Positions 19,145 to 27,564 are shown, counted from the stretch's first letter. The stretch: 64,000 nucleotides of DNA from Fodinicola acaciae (GCF_010993745.1 NZ_WOTN01000002.1:1736001-1800000), one strand, 5' to 3'. The notes: generated by a model not told the origin, from the letters alone. A program made the numbers and translations.

Positions 19145-20005
19145 GTGGACGCGGAGTCCGTTTCGCGTGCGACAGCAGCGGCGGCGGCACTGGCCAGAGA
19201 GCTGAGTCTGCGCGTCGACGACATAGTCGTGGTGCACAATTCCAACAAGCTCGCTCTGCGCCTGCTGCCGTGTGATGTCTTCGCGCGAGTAGCCGTGGTG
19301 GGGCAGGAGGTGGCTGGGCTTGAGGTCGAGCTGGCTTTGCGACTGGCCGAAACCGGCAGCCCCGTCGCGGCATTGGAGCCGCGGGTCGAGCCGCGGGTCC
19401 ACGAACGCGACGGCTTCGCGGTGACGTTGTGGACCTGGTACGACGTCGTGGCGCCTGAGCCGGACTCACCAGGCGCGTACGCGGACGTGCTCCACCGCCT
19501 GCACGTCGGCATGCGACGCGTACAGCTCGCGACCCCGCACTTCCTGGACCGCGTCGCCGAGGCTGAACGGCTGGTCACGCACCGAGAAAACAGCCCGGCG
19601 CTTCCTGACTCCGACCGACATCTCCTGCTCACTACGCTGCGCGACGCTCGTGACCGGATCAACGGCCGCGGCGCCGTCGAACAGCTGCTGCACGGCGAGC
19701 CACATCCCGGCAATCTCCTCAGCACCCGAAACGGTCCGCTGTTCATCGACTTCGAAACGTGCTGCCGCGGGCCCGTCGAGTTCGATGTCGCGCACACGCC
19801 AGAGGAGGTCAGCGCACGCTATCCAGACCTCGACCAGGGTCTGCTCACGCAGTGCCGGCGACTCGTGCTGGCGATGGTCGCGGCCTGGCGCTGGGACATC
19901 GGAGACGAATTCCCCGATGGACACCAGCACGGCCGCGACATCCTGTCCCTGCTCCGCCAGGGCCCGCCGTGGCCCGCGCTCGGCGCTCTCGTCAGCCGGA
20001 CATGA
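19145..20005 (+). CDS. aminoglycoside phosphotransferase (APH)-fold kinase
   Basis: A 286-residue protein of the APH/choline kinase fold. The catalytic loop is LHGEPHPGNLL (family HGDxxxxN, with Glu in place of the Asp) and the metal-binding segment is LFIDFETCCRGP (family DxD/DxE). The change from HGD to HGE at the presumed catalytic base is notable but occurs in some family members. The substrate could be an antibiotic, a sugar or a small metabolite; nothing nearby decides. The GTG at 19145 is the first start after DoxX and only 12 bp from it, suggesting co-transcription. The 3' end overlaps the convergent DinB gene by 14 bp. Confidence 0.75.
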   Translation: MDAESVSRATAAAAALARELSLRVDDIVVVHNSNKLALRLLPCDVFARVAVVGQEVAGLEVELALRLAETGSPVAALEPRVEPRVHERDGFAVTLWTWYDVVAPEPDSPGAYADVLHRLHVGMRRVQLATPHFLDRVAEAERLVTHRENSPALPDSDRHLLLTTLRDARDRINGRGAVEQLLHGEPHPGNLLSTRNGPLFIDFETCCRGPVEFDVAHTPEEVSARYPDLDQGLLTQCRRLVLAMVAAWRWDIGDEFPDGHQHGRDILSLLRQGPPWPALGALVSRT

Positions 20006-20471
20006 CCTGTTCGCGCAGGATGTCGGCGTGCCCGCAGTGATGCGCCAGCTCGCGAAGGACCTGCAACCAGACCCAGCGCAGCGTACGAGGTCCGGCGCGA
20101 TGGCCGGTCACCACGGTGTCCAACGGCAGCTCGGCGACCACCGCTCTGGCCGTCGCGCACGCCGCCCGGTGGGCCGCCGTGACGGATGCGATGGTGTCCT
20201 CGTCGGTGAGCCGGAACGACTCTTCCGGGCTCCGTGCCAGGCCAAGCTCACGCCGGTCGGCGCCGCGGACACATTCCTCGAACCACACCCGCTGCATCCA
20301 GGTGACGTGCTTGAGCAGCCCGAGCAGCGTGGTGGCCGACGGGACGAGCCGGCGGCGGGCCTGCTCGTCGGTGAGGCCGCCGAGGTTCGCCTCCATCGCG
20401 GTCCGGTAGTCCTCGACGAGCGCCTCGAGCTGGGTGCGTTCGTCGTCCAGCGACACATCGAAGAAACTCAC
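19992..20471 (-). CDS. DinB/DUF664 family thiol-dependent protein
   Basis: A 159-residue four-helix-bundle protein of the DinB/DUF664 family. His residues that would bind a metal are visible in LLGLLKHVTWMQRVWF and LRELAHHCGHADILREQ, in the usual positions. In actinobacteria many of these are mycothiol-dependent S-transferases or isomerases. The start MSFFDVSLDDERTQLEALV is typical. It lies 21 bp from the oxidoreductase gene upstream, so may share its transcript. Confidence 0.85.
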   Translation of the reverse strand: MSFFDVSLDDERTQLEALVEDYRTAMEANLGGLTDEQARRRLVPSATTLLGLLKHVTWMQRVWFEECVRGADRRELGLARSPEESFRLTDEDTIASVTAAHRAACATARAVVAELPLDTVVTGHRAGPRTLRWVWLQVLRELAHHCGHADILREQVMSG

Positions 20472-20492
20472 CAGAGCTTCCTACCACGCCAA

Positions 20493-21782
20493 CTATGTCT
20501 GTCCTTGGATCGCTTGCGGGAAATCGAAGAACTGGTGCGGGTCGTACGCCTTCTTGATCGCGGTCAGCCGGCGGAGGTTGCCGGCGTGATATGCGGTGGT
20601 CGCGTTTTCCAGGGCCGGATCAGGAAAGTTGGGGTAGACGCGGCCTGACCCGTCGGCGTGAGCGGTCGTCCACGACTCGTCGACCCAGGGGTCTGCCGGC
20701 TCGGCGATGTGTTCGACCATGAATCGCTCGCCTCGGTGTGCGTAGGCGGTGGCGTCCTCGGCGACCCGGTTGTAGCTGCCGCCGAGCGCGGTGAAGGCGA
20801 TCTCCCGTCGACCGCTGGTCGTCGCGAGGCGGCTCAGCAGCGATGCGACGGTGGCACCGGCCATCGGCCGCGAGAACAGCTCGGACCTTGACCGTACGAG
20901 CCGCACTCGGGGGTCGGCGAGGCTGTTCTTCAGCTGGTGGAAAGGCAGCCCAGCGCGCAGGTCGAAGCTGGCCGGCACTCCGGCCTGACCGGCGAGCTCA
21001 CGCAGGAGGGCACGGGTCGGCGCCTCCGCCAGCGTGGCGGCGCCGAAAACCGTGGCCTGGACGGCGGCGCCGGGCTCGGCCACCAACGACAGGTTGACGG
21101 TGAGGTCGTCCGGCGCGTCCGGAGCCCAGGCCTGCCAGGCCGAGACCAGCTGCTCGGTCGCTGGCCAGCTCGCCTGGATCCTGGTGGTCGTCGGCTCCGG
21201 CACGGTGTCCAAGCGCAGCGACGTGACCACGCCAAACTGGCCACCGCCGGCACCACGAAGGCCCCAGAACAGCTCCGGATCGCGGTCGCGGTCGCGGTCG
21301 CAGTCGAGGACGCTGCCGTCGGCGACTACGACCCGAGCGCCGACGAGGCGGTCGCAGGTCAGGCCGTGCTTGCGTCCGAGCAGACCGAGCCCGCCGCCGA
21401 GCGTGAGCCCGGCGATGCCGACGGTCGCGCCACAGCCGGCCGGCAGTGTCCGGCCGTGAGCGTGCAGCGCGGCGTACACCTGGCCGAGATTCGCGCCGGC
21501 GCCGACCGTCGCGACACCGTCGCCGGCCACGCTGATCCGGTCGAGGCCGGACATGTCCAGCACGATCCCGTCCGTCGACGAGCGGCCGGCGAAACAGTGG
21601 CCGCCGCCGCGAGGGACGATCCGGACACCGGCGGCTCGCGCGTACGCGATGGCCTCCACGACGTCCGAGACCGAGCGGCAGCGGACCACCAGTCGCGGCC
21701 GTACGTGCCAGAAGGTGGGGTTGACCGGCCGGCGGACCGCCTCGTACCCAGCCGACTCCGGACCGAAGACGTCACCGTCCAT
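20493..21782 (-). CDS. FAD-linked oxidoreductase of the berberine-bridge type
   Basis: A 429-residue flavoenzyme: FAD_binding_4 (PCMH) domain (about 25-200) and C-terminal BBE segment (about 385-425, YPNFPDPALENATTAYHAG). GGGHCFAG carries the His that can bind FAD through 8-alpha; the Cys in LPAGCGATVGIAGLTLGGG is at the usual position of the second, 6-S-cysteinyl link, so bicovalent FAD is plausible. Such enzymes oxidise alcohols, sugars or cyclise natural products. A DRDRDRD run (about 162-168) comes from a hexanucleotide repeat. First of three tightly packed genes in this direction is the reductase at 22757; the gap to the YCII gene is 3 bp. Confidence 0.85.
   Translation of the reverse strand: MDGDVFGPESAGYEAVRRPVNPTFWHVRPRLVVRCRSVSDVVEAIAYARAAGVRIVPRGGGHCFAGRSSTDGIVLDMSGLDRISVAGDGVATVGAGANLGQVYAALHAHGRTLPAGCGATVGIAGLTLGGGLGLLGRKHGLTCDRLVGARVVVADGSVLDCDRDRDRDPELFWGLRGAGGGQFGVVTSLRLDTVPEPTTTRIQASWPATEQLVSAWQAWAPDAPDDLTVNLSLVAEPGAAVQATVFGAATLAEAPTRALLRELAGQAGVPASFDLRAGLPFHQLKNSLADPRVRLVRSRSELFSRPMAGATVASLLSRLATTSGRREIAFTALGGSYNRVAEDATAYAHRGERFMVEHIAEPADPWVDESWTTAHADGSGRVYPNFPDPALENATTAYHAGNLRRLTAIKKAYDPHQFFDFPQAIQGQT
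21279..21306. repeat. hexanucleotide (CGCGGT)n-like tract inside the FAD oxidoreductase gene
   Basis: Four to five tandem copies of a 6-bp unit encode alternating Asp-Arg. Slippage would add or remove DR dipeptides without shifting the frame. Confidence 0.6.
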
Positions 21783-21785
21783 GGT

Positions 21786-22124
21786 TCACGCCGGGAGACC
21801 GTCGCCGGGGAAGCCGTGGCAGGGGTGCACGTCGCAGTGCATCATCCCGGCCTGTACGCACGGGTCGGCGGCCATGATCTGGGCGGCCTGCTCGGCTGGC
21901 ACGGTCATGATCGCGACGCCGGCCACTGTGTCGGAGGCGACCGGGCACAGGACGGCGATCACTCCGTCAGCGCGCAGAGACACCATGCGGCGCTGGTGTT
22001 GGCGTTCGATCTCGTCGGCGCCGTCCATGGTCCGACCCGGGCTCCAATGAAGCAGTGCCAGGCTGAAGGATTTCGCGGTCGCGGCCAGCGCCTGGACCTG
22101 TTCGTCGGTCACGGTCGTACTCAT
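21786..22124 (-). CDS. YCII-related protein
   Basis: A 112-residue protein of the dimeric alpha/beta-barrel YCII type: SFSLALLHWSPGRTMDGAD at the first strand, then GVIAVLCPVASDTVAGVAIM and a C-terminal DVHPCHGFPGD. It lies between a DHFR-like reductase and a flavoenzyme in the same direction (gaps 36 and 3 bp), so the three are probably one operon. The YCII fold can be catalytic or a small-molecule binder; no role can be assigned. Confidence 0.7.
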   Translation of the reverse strand: MSTTVTDEQVQALAATAKSFSLALLHWSPGRTMDGADEIERQHQRRMVSLRADGVIAVLCPVASDTVAGVAIMTVPAEQAAQIMAADPCVQAGMMHCDVHPCHGFPGDGLPA

Positions 22125-22160
22125 GTTTTCTCCTGTTTCTGGACGATTCGGCTGGTGAGA

Positions 22161-22757
22161 TCAGTGTCTGACCGTGTAGTGCAGATGCAGGACACGGTCG
22201 CCTTGCACCACCTGATCGGGATCGTCCAGCAACACCGTGCCAGTGTGGCTGCCGAAGAAACGTACGCCTTCGCCCAGGACCACCGGCACGACATCCATGG
22301 CGACCTCGTCGAGCAACCCCGCCGAGAACGCCTGTCCGCCGACGTCACCGGCGGTCACGCAGACCAGGCCGTCGCCGGCGAGCCGCTTGGCGAGCGCGAC
22401 ACCCGCCTCGACCGAGTCGGCGGTGTGGAACGGCGCGTCGGGGTGGTCGGCGAGCCATTGCTCGGGCAGCGGCCGGTGGGTGACGACGACCAGCTCGTCG
22501 GCGGATGCCGGCTTGCCGTCCCAGCCGTTGGTGGTGTCGAACAGGTGCCGGCCGATCACCACGACCTTGACCGCGTCCCAGAACGGCTGCACGAATGCGG
22601 ACGACGTCTTCGAGACGTTGAACGTCCAACCGCTCTTTCCGGCGGACAACACGCTGTCGCCGTTGAAATACCAGTCGAACAGCGGTCCGACGCTGTCGTC
22701 GGGGTAGGCGATGTAGCCGTCCACCGACACGACCGCTTGAATGACAACCCTGGCCAT
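22161..22757 (-). CDS. RibD C-terminal/dihydrofolate reductase-family protein
   Basis: A 198-residue NADPH-dependent reductase-fold protein. The start MARVVIQAVVSVDGYIAYPDD is the family hallmark and fixes the ATG at 22757. VKVVVIGRHLFDTTNGWDG and GLVCVTAGDVGGQAFSAGLL form the nucleotide-binding strand-turn elements, and DVVPVVLGEGVRFFG is the conserved C-terminal element. Such stand-alone paralogs are not housekeeping DHFR; their substrates are mostly unknown. Probably the first gene of the three-gene minus-strand operon that continues with YCII and FAD oxidoreductase genes. Confidence 0.88.
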   Translation of the reverse strand: MARVVIQAVVSVDGYIAYPDDSVGPLFDWYFNGDSVLSAGKSGWTFNVSKTSSAFVQPFWDAVKVVVIGRHLFDTTNGWDGKPASADELVVVTHRPLPEQWLADHPDAPFHTADSVEAGVALAKRLAGDGLVCVTAGDVGGQAFSAGLLDEVAMDVVPVVLGEGVRFFGSHTGTVLLDDPDQVVQGDRVLHLHYTVRH

Positions 22758-22951
22758 CTCGGTCTCAGTCCTCTCAGTTGACCTCACCGTCTTGCTTGCC
22801 ACAGGCTGCCACGGCACCGCCGCCAGGCACCTCGTCAGAATTGACGATTTCCCACCCCGGGCGAGACGGCCCGACCTCGTTGCCACGGCACGAGAGCAGG
22901 ACGTTCTCCGCTGTCCTCGTCAGGTTGGGGACTCGTACGCCGTCGAGTCCG
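22758..22951. other. 194-bp spacer
   Basis: Small frames exist on both strands but none has a convincing start or protein-like composition. It should hold the promoter of the reductase operon. Confidence 0.4.
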
Positions 22952-23146
22952 TCAGCGGCCGGAGGTCGAACGCCTGGCCCTGAGCGCGCGGTAGAGCAGG
23001 AAGCCACCCGCGGCGAAGCCGATGCACATCCACACGACATCGCGCCAGCCAGCGTCGGAGTGACCGCCACCGAAGTCAGAGATCGCGAATACGGCGAACA
23101 ACAGGCCGGCGATCAGTCCGACGGCGGCGTACATTCCGTTGCGCAT
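22952..23146 (-). CDS. small two-helix membrane protein
   Basis: A 64-residue protein with two hydrophobic segments (MYAAVGLIAGLLFAVFAI at 5-22 and VVWMCIGFAAGGFLLYRAL at 37-55) and a basic tail (RARRSTSGR). A strong Shine-Dalgarno (GAGGAGG about 6 bp before the ATG at 23146) supports translation. I do not recognise a family. It borders the degraded region to its right. Confidence 0.65.
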   Translation of the reverse strand: MRNGMYAAVGLIAGLLFAVFAISDFGGGHSDAGWRDVVWMCIGFAAGGFLLYRALRARRSTSGR

Positions 23147-23155
23147 AGGTCCTCC

Positions 23156-23951
23156 TCAGATCACCACGGATCGATGGTTTGACCGCTGTCTTCGCCCGGG
23201 CGGTCGCCGGGCCGTCATGATCCGACTTCGGTCAGTGGCATGGCCAGCTGTTTTCGACACAGCGAAAAGGCACCCGTGGCTGAGGCGAGGAACAAGCTCT
23301 GTGTGCCCGGTGATCTGGCGGCGAATCTCTGGCGGCTTCGAGCATAGGACTCGTGTGCACCGGTTTGGTGGGTGTCGATTTCGTCGAGGCTGAAGTGACT
23401 TGACGGTGCGGATTTGAGACAGCTCCGTATTCGAATTGCTCCGCTGGGATCGCGTGATGGTGATCGAGAGAAGTTGGTGTCGTTGACGCGGCCGTCGACC
23501 GCGCCGGCGGGGTTGGCGCAGCGAGCCGCCGCGGAAGGCGATCGTGCTCTGCGTTGATGAGAAGGCCGCGAGCTGCACCTCGAGCCGAGCGTTCATGTGG
23601 ACGAAACCACCGACCAAATCCTGGTGAAGGCTGCCCGTAAAACAACTTCAAACACGCACCACTAGTGCCGGTGCGTCCTCGTAGTCGAAAATCGATGTGA
23701 CGCGGAAGTTGTCGTCTTTCTCGCACGGTTCGGGATTCGATACTCCAAAACGCGGCAGGTGTGCCCGCCTCTTCAAGAATCGATAGGTTTCCGTGCCGCC
23801 GTCCCCAGGTCGCGCCTGACGTCTGCGGCCATGGCGAGGGTGCGTTCGGCACCCAAGGAGATGCGATCGGTAAGTCGAACCGCACCAGCGCTCGACACGC
23901 CAACCAAGCAATGAGCCTCATGCTGGCAATACTCAGCATCAGGTGGCCAAC
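23156..23951. other. about 800 bp without a credible gene, lower GC
   Basis: GC content is visibly lower than around it and no open frame shows protein-like composition on either strand. The one long minus frame (23232-23939) is rich in Arg, Pro and Ser without any recognisable motif. Its position beside three gene fragments suggests degraded DNA, perhaps remains of the HNH nuclease gene's neighbourhood. Confidence 0.55.
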
Positions 23952-24209
23952 TTAACTTAGTGGCATTGCAATGTGGTGCGCTCTGGTGTGCCGGACTGGG
24001 CGGGTGCATCCGGGCCGGGTGCAGCCTTTGTCGCGGGCGATCAACGCTTTCCGCAACTCTGGACCGGCGAGGCGCTCCTTGCGGCCCACGTCCAGCGGTA
24101 CGCCTTCGGAGTTGAGGATGACCGGAATGATGTCGGCGTCGCAGGCCAAGCGGCGGGCGGTTTCGGGGCTGATGGTGCGGTAGAGGTCGAGCCACCCTGT
24201 GCCGGCTCG
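23952..24209 (-). pseudogene. fragment of a DUF222/HNH endonuclease
   Basis: In one minus-strand frame the text runs WLDLYRTISPETARRLACD, then VILNSEGVPLDVGRKER and ARDKGCTRPGCTRPVRHTRAHHI. This is the C-terminal half of the DUF222 (13E12-type) HNH nucleases common in actinobacteria, including the CxxPGC zinc-finger-like pair and the start of the HNH box. It stops after AHHI, before the rest of the HNH motif, and has no start codon or DUF222 domain in front. Upstream it runs straight into the remains of another gene, so it is truncated on both sides. It cannot encode an active nuclease. Confidence 0.8.
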
Positions 24210-24417
24210 GCCTCGTGCGGAATGGTCAGCACCACGGCGGTGACCGTGGCCGCGGCGGTGACCGCCACGCCGGCGACCAGGCCGGCGACAAGCCTCCTGC
24301 GGTGCGGTTTGGCTGACCGTACTGAATGTTGGTCATCATCGACTCCCGGATTGCTCGGTGTCGGTCCCCGGGAATCTCCTGCGGGAAAGCCGGGAACGCG
24401 CGGTGCTCACCGCGCGC
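24210..24417 (-). pseudogene. fragment of a sigma-associated single-pass membrane protein
   Basis: Frame 1 reads PQEIPGDRHRAIRESMMTN. After a frame change near 24320 the text continues PHRRRLVAGLVAGVAVTAAA, then TVTAVVLTIPHEAEP: a cytosolic segment and one transmembrane helix. This matches the N-terminal part of the membrane proteins that usually follow this kind of ECF sigma gene in actinobacteria (CU044_5270-type); the family name is my best guess. It lacks its own start, is fused in frame to the sigma fragment upstream, is frameshifted, and ends at the HNH fragment. Confidence 0.55.
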
Positions 24418-24786
24418 GACCTGCTCCGCGCCGTCGAGCCGAGTCACCACCTCGTCCGCCGGATCCGGCACCACGCCACCGGCCGGCAGCCGCGCCAGCG
24501 CACCGTCATATCGCCGCGCGACGCGACGTACGTTGCGGCAGACGTTGGTGGCAATCCCCAACAGCCACGGCTGCAACGACGCGTCGACGCTGCTGTCGAT
24601 CCGCTCACGCAGCCGCCAGGCCTCCAGGAACGTCAGCGAAACCGCGTCCTCGGTGGTCGACCAGCTGCCGACCAACCGAAAGGCGTGGTCGTACACGACC
24701 TTGGCGTATGCGTCGAACAGCTCTCTGAACGCCGCCGGCTCACCAGAGCGAAGCCGTGTCCGCATCGTCCGCATCGTCATGCCCAC
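24418..24786 (-). pseudogene. truncated ECF sigma factor (region 2 only)
   Basis: The first 120 residues are a normal ECF sigma region 2 (AFRELFDAYAKVVYDHAFRL, STTEDAVSLTFLEAWRLRER and PWLLGIATNVCRNVRR). After DEVVTRLDGAEQVA, where the region 4 helix-turn-helix should follow, the frame passes into sequence typical of the neighbouring membrane protein. A deletion of region 4 and of the next gene's start would explain this. Without region 4 it cannot recognise a -35 element. The start codon (ATG near 24786 or 24780) and upstream region look intact, so a short product might still be made. Confidence 0.8.
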
Positions 24787-24850
24787 ACTTTGTCGTTGTC
24801 CACCGGCCGCGCAGGATCTCGGTGATCTGAGTCACAGGGGAGCCGTGGAC

Positions 24851-25861
24851 CTACAGGCCGAGGTGCGTGGCGAGGCGGTCGAGATGGAAGTCGGCGTCGC
24901 CGAAGCTGAGTGCGGCGGCGGTGGCGTGGCCGAGATAGCGGTGCAGATTGTGTTCGGCGGTGAACCCGATGGCGCCGTGCACCTGGTGGCCGAGCGCGCA
25001 GATCCGCTCGTACGCGTCGCTGACGACGGCCTTCGCGGTGCTGACCTCGATGGTGGCGTCGGACCCGGTGCCGAGCCGCCACGCGGCCTCGTACGCGGCG
25101 AAGCGGGCGCCGAGCAGATCGATCGCCATGTTGGCGCAGTGATGTTGCACGGCCTGGAAAGCGCCGATCGGCCGGCCGAACTGGCGGCGCTGTCCGGCAT
25201 ATTCCACGGTCAGATCCAACACGGCCTGCGCGCCGCCGACCATCTCCGCGCAGGTGAGCACCGTGGCATACGCCATCGCGGTGTCCACTGTGGACCGCCC
25301 TGACAGGAATCGCTGCTGTCCAACGGAAACCGCGCCGAAGGTCACCGCGTGGACCGGCTCGTTGCCGACCACGTCGAGGCGTTCGAAGGTGATCCCCGGC
25401 GTGTCGCCGTCGACGAGCGCGGCCGACGCGCCGGTGATCACCAGCAGATCGGCGGCCTCCTGAGCGAACGGTACGAACGGCACGCGGCCGTCGATGGCAT
25501 GGTCGGGTGTCGCGACGAGGTCTGATCCGACAGCGTACGCGATCGTCCGGCCGTCGGCGACCGCTGGCAGCCACTGCTGTTTCTGTTGCTCCGTGCCAAA
25601 GGCGGCGATGGTCGACGCACCGGCGACGGTCGGCGCGAACGGTGTCGCGACCCCGGCCCTGCCGAGCTCTTCAGCGACCAGGCACACGTCGAGAAGGTCC
25701 GAGCCGACGCCGCCGTATGCCTCCGGGACGGCCAGTCCGGTCCAGCCGAGCTCGACGATTTCCTTCCACAGCTCGGATCCGCCGGCGCCGGAGCGCCTGG
25801 CCAGGAAGTCTCGTGCGGTGGCCTGGACGAGCTGCTGGTCCTCGGTCAGCGTGAGGTCCAC
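24851..25861 (-). CDS. acyl-CoA dehydrogenase, small subunit-like
   Basis: A 336-residue flavin-dependent acyl-CoA dehydrogenase-fold protein: N-terminal helices (LTEDQQLVQATARDFLA), a reduced beta-domain, and C-terminal four-helix domain (RRQFGRPIGAFQAVQHHCAN, then GHQVHGAIGFTAEHNLHRYL). It lacks a clear active-site Glu of the EIQRN type, unlike the 410-residue paralog in the same operon. Paired ACADs of unequal completeness form alpha2beta2 enzymes in mycobacteria (FadE26-27, FadE28-29), so the two genes here may make one enzyme. The GTG start shares one base with the TAG stop of the VOC gene, showing translational coupling. Last gene of the operon. Confidence 0.85.
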   Translation of the reverse strand: MDLTLTEDQQLVQATARDFLARRSGAGGSELWKEIVELGWTGLAVPEAYGGVGSDLLDVCLVAEELGRAGVATPFAPTVAGASTIAAFGTEQQKQQWLPAVADGRTIAYAVGSDLVATPDHAIDGRVPFVPFAQEAADLLVITGASAALVDGDTPGITFERLDVVGNEPVHAVTFGAVSVGQQRFLSGRSTVDTAMAYATVLTCAEMVGGAQAVLDLTVEYAGQRRQFGRPIGAFQAVQHHCANMAIDLLGARFAAYEAAWRLGTGSDATIEVSTAKAVVSDAYERICALGHQVHGAIGFTAEHNLHRYLGHATAAALSFGDADFHLDRLATHLGL

Positions 25862-26793
25862 TACGCGTCCACCGGGATCTTGTCGGAGCGGACCCACACG
25901 CCGGGTTTTTCCTCCCAGAACAGCTGAATGAGCACGCCACCGGTCTGCTTCGGGTGTACGAACGTGTGTTTCCAGGCAGCGCCGTCTGTGACGCCTTCCT
26001 CATCGTCGAACGGCTCGATGCCATGCTGCGCCAGCGCGGCGCGCGCCGCGTCCCAGTCGGCCACCTGGAACGTCACGTGGTGCACGGACGTCCCGTTCTT
26101 GGCCAGGAAACGGTCGATGAACGAGTCCTCGCCCCGGGGCATGATGATCTCCCAGCACACCGAGGATCCGGGAATGTTCAGCACCAGGTCCGCCATGTCC
26201 GGCAGCTCGTCGATCGGCGTCTTCCAGATCGGCAGGAAGCCGGCCAGGTCCGCATACCACTGCGCGAGCGCCTCGCGGTCGGGGTAGGCCTGGCAGATGT
26301 GGTCCATGGTGACGATCCCGACCGCCGGACCGTCCACAGTGGACTCGGCGACCGGCTCGGCGTTCTCGTCGCCGGCCAGCGCCAGGCTTCCGGTGCCACG
26401 CAGCCGAAACCGTACGCCGGGACCGTGGTCCGGCGGGGTCAGCGACGCCTCGATCCAGCCGTGCCCGGAGTCCACATAGGACAGTCCGCGCTTGTCCAGC
26501 TCGGCGCGCGCGGCGTCCAGGTCCGGGACCTCGGCGCCGACGTGGTGGAAACCCGGCCGGCCCTTCTGCTGGTCCAATGTGGACTGCAAAGGCGAGTCCG
26601 CGCCGGACGGCGAGATCACGACCCAGTCCTGGCCCCAGCTGCCGGGCACGGCCAGCCGTACGCCTTTGACGCCCTGCTCGGGATTGTCCCAGCCACGCGT
26701 CGGGCGAAACCCGAAGACGTTGCGCAGCAAGGAAACCTGACCGTCCAGATCGGCGGTCAGCTGTGCGACGTGGTCGATCCGGTAGATCCGCAT
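25861..26793 (-). CDS. two-domain VOC (glyoxalase-fold) protein
   Basis: A 310-residue protein with two vicinal-oxygen-chelate modules: IYRIDHVAQLTADLDGQVSLL plus GRPGFHHVGAEVPDLDAARAEL, and VTMDHICQAYPDREALAQWY plus GTSVHHVTFQVADWDAARAAL. Metal-ligand His residues (DHV, HHV, DHI, HHV) and a late Glu (QLFWEE) are present. The family covers methylmalonyl-CoA epimerase, extradiol dioxygenases and 4-hydroxyphenylpyruvate dioxygenase-like enzymes. Within a CoA-dependent operon an epimerase or lyase acting on an acyl-CoA is the likely role. The TAG stop overlaps the next gene's GTG by one base; the gap to the hydratase upstream is 17 bp. Confidence 0.82.
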   Translation of the reverse strand: MRIYRIDHVAQLTADLDGQVSLLRNVFGFRPTRGWDNPEQGVKGVRLAVPGSWGQDWVVISPSGADSPLQSTLDQQKGRPGFHHVGAEVPDLDAARAELDKRGLSYVDSGHGWIEASLTPPDHGPGVRFRLRGTGSLALAGDENAEPVAESTVDGPAVGIVTMDHICQAYPDREALAQWYADLAGFLPIWKTPIDELPDMADLVLNIPGSSVCWEIIMPRGEDSFIDRFLAKNGTSVHHVTFQVADWDAARAALAQHGIEPFDDEEGVTDGAAWKHTFVHPKQTGGVLIQLFWEEKPGVWVRSDKIPVDA

Positions 26794-26810
26794 CTGCTGA
26801 CTCCTTCAGC

Positions 26811-27557
26811 TCAGGACGGGTGGGGTTCGATCCAGTCGTAGCCGCTCTGCACGAGCTCCTTGACCAGCCGCAGGTTGTAACGGTTCATCGCGGCGATCCG
26901 GTTGGCCAGCTCCTCGACGCGAGCGTCGAACTCGTCGGCGGCATAAACGTCGTTGACCAGGCCAAACTGCAGCGCGCGTGCCGCGTCGAGTCGTACGCCG
27001 GTGAACAGCATCTCCATGGCGCGTGCCTTGCCGATCCGCTGCGGCAGCCGCTTGACCCCGCCCCAGCCCGGCGCCGACCCGCCAAACTCCGGCTGGTCCG
27101 GATCCTCCTTGCCGTCCATGAACTTCGGCTGGTAAGGCGGACGCGCGGAGAGGGTGATCTCCACCAACCCCATCTTCGCGTTTTCGTGCGCGACAATGAA
27201 GTCGGCGCCGAGGGCCAGCTCAAGGCCGCCGCCGACGGCGTATCCGTGCACCGCGGCGAAAACCGGCACGGACATCCGCGCCATCATCGCGAACGTCTTC
27301 TCGCCGAGGCGGCCCTGCTCGATCCGGTCCTTCTTGGTCAGCCCCTCCGACCAGTCCAGATCCATGCCGGCGCAGAAGGCCCGCTCGCCGGCGCCTTTGA
27401 GCACCGCTACGCAGATGTCCTCGTCGTCGTCGATCTCGGTGAACGCCTGCCGCAGCTCCCGCATGGTGCCGGGAGTCAGCGCGTTCAGCTTGTCCGGCCG
27501 GTTCAGCGTCAGCCAGGCAACCCGGTCTTTCACCTGTACGTCAAGGGTCTCGCTCAT
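26811..27557 (-). CDS. enoyl-CoA hydratase/isomerase (crotonase family)
   Basis: A 248-residue crotonase-fold enzyme. The oxyanion hole is formed by GERAFCAGMDLDWSE and HGYAVGGGLELALGADFIVA. The acidic residue in GLVEITLSARPP sits where hydratases have their second Glu. An insert (about 145-165, PPYQPKFMDGKEDPDQPEFG) before GWGGVKRLPQRIGKARAMEM is unusual and may shape a special substrate pocket. The start MSETLDVQVKDRVAWLTLNR at 27557 is preferred to an ATG 33 bp upstream because it gives the usual family length. Follows the larger acyl-CoA dehydrogenase by 7 bp. Confidence 0.88.
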   Translation of the reverse strand: MSETLDVQVKDRVAWLTLNRPDKLNALTPGTMRELRQAFTEIDDDEDICVAVLKGAGERAFCAGMDLDWSEGLTKKDRIEQGRLGEKTFAMMARMSVPVFAAVHGYAVGGGLELALGADFIVAHENAKMGLVEITLSARPPYQPKFMDGKEDPDQPEFGGSAPGWGGVKRLPQRIGKARAMEMLFTGVRLDAARALQFGLVNDVYAADEFDARVEELANRIAAMNRYNLRLVKELVQSGYDWIEPHPS

Positions 27558-27564
27558 GTCTCTC

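Noticed and set aside
20937-22781. A 614-codon plus-strand open frame
   Set aside because: Antisense to the FAD oxidoreductase, YCII and reductase genes, whose motifs are clear.
22774-23070. A 98-codon minus-strand frame between reductase and small membrane protein genes
   Set aside because: Part of it looks almost protein-like, but it overlaps the better-supported small membrane protein gene in another frame and has no ribosome binding site.
23232-23939. A 235-codon minus-strand frame in the gene-poor region
   Set aside because: No recognisable motif, composition unlike real proteins here, no Shine-Dalgarno, and it lies in a stretch that looks degraded.
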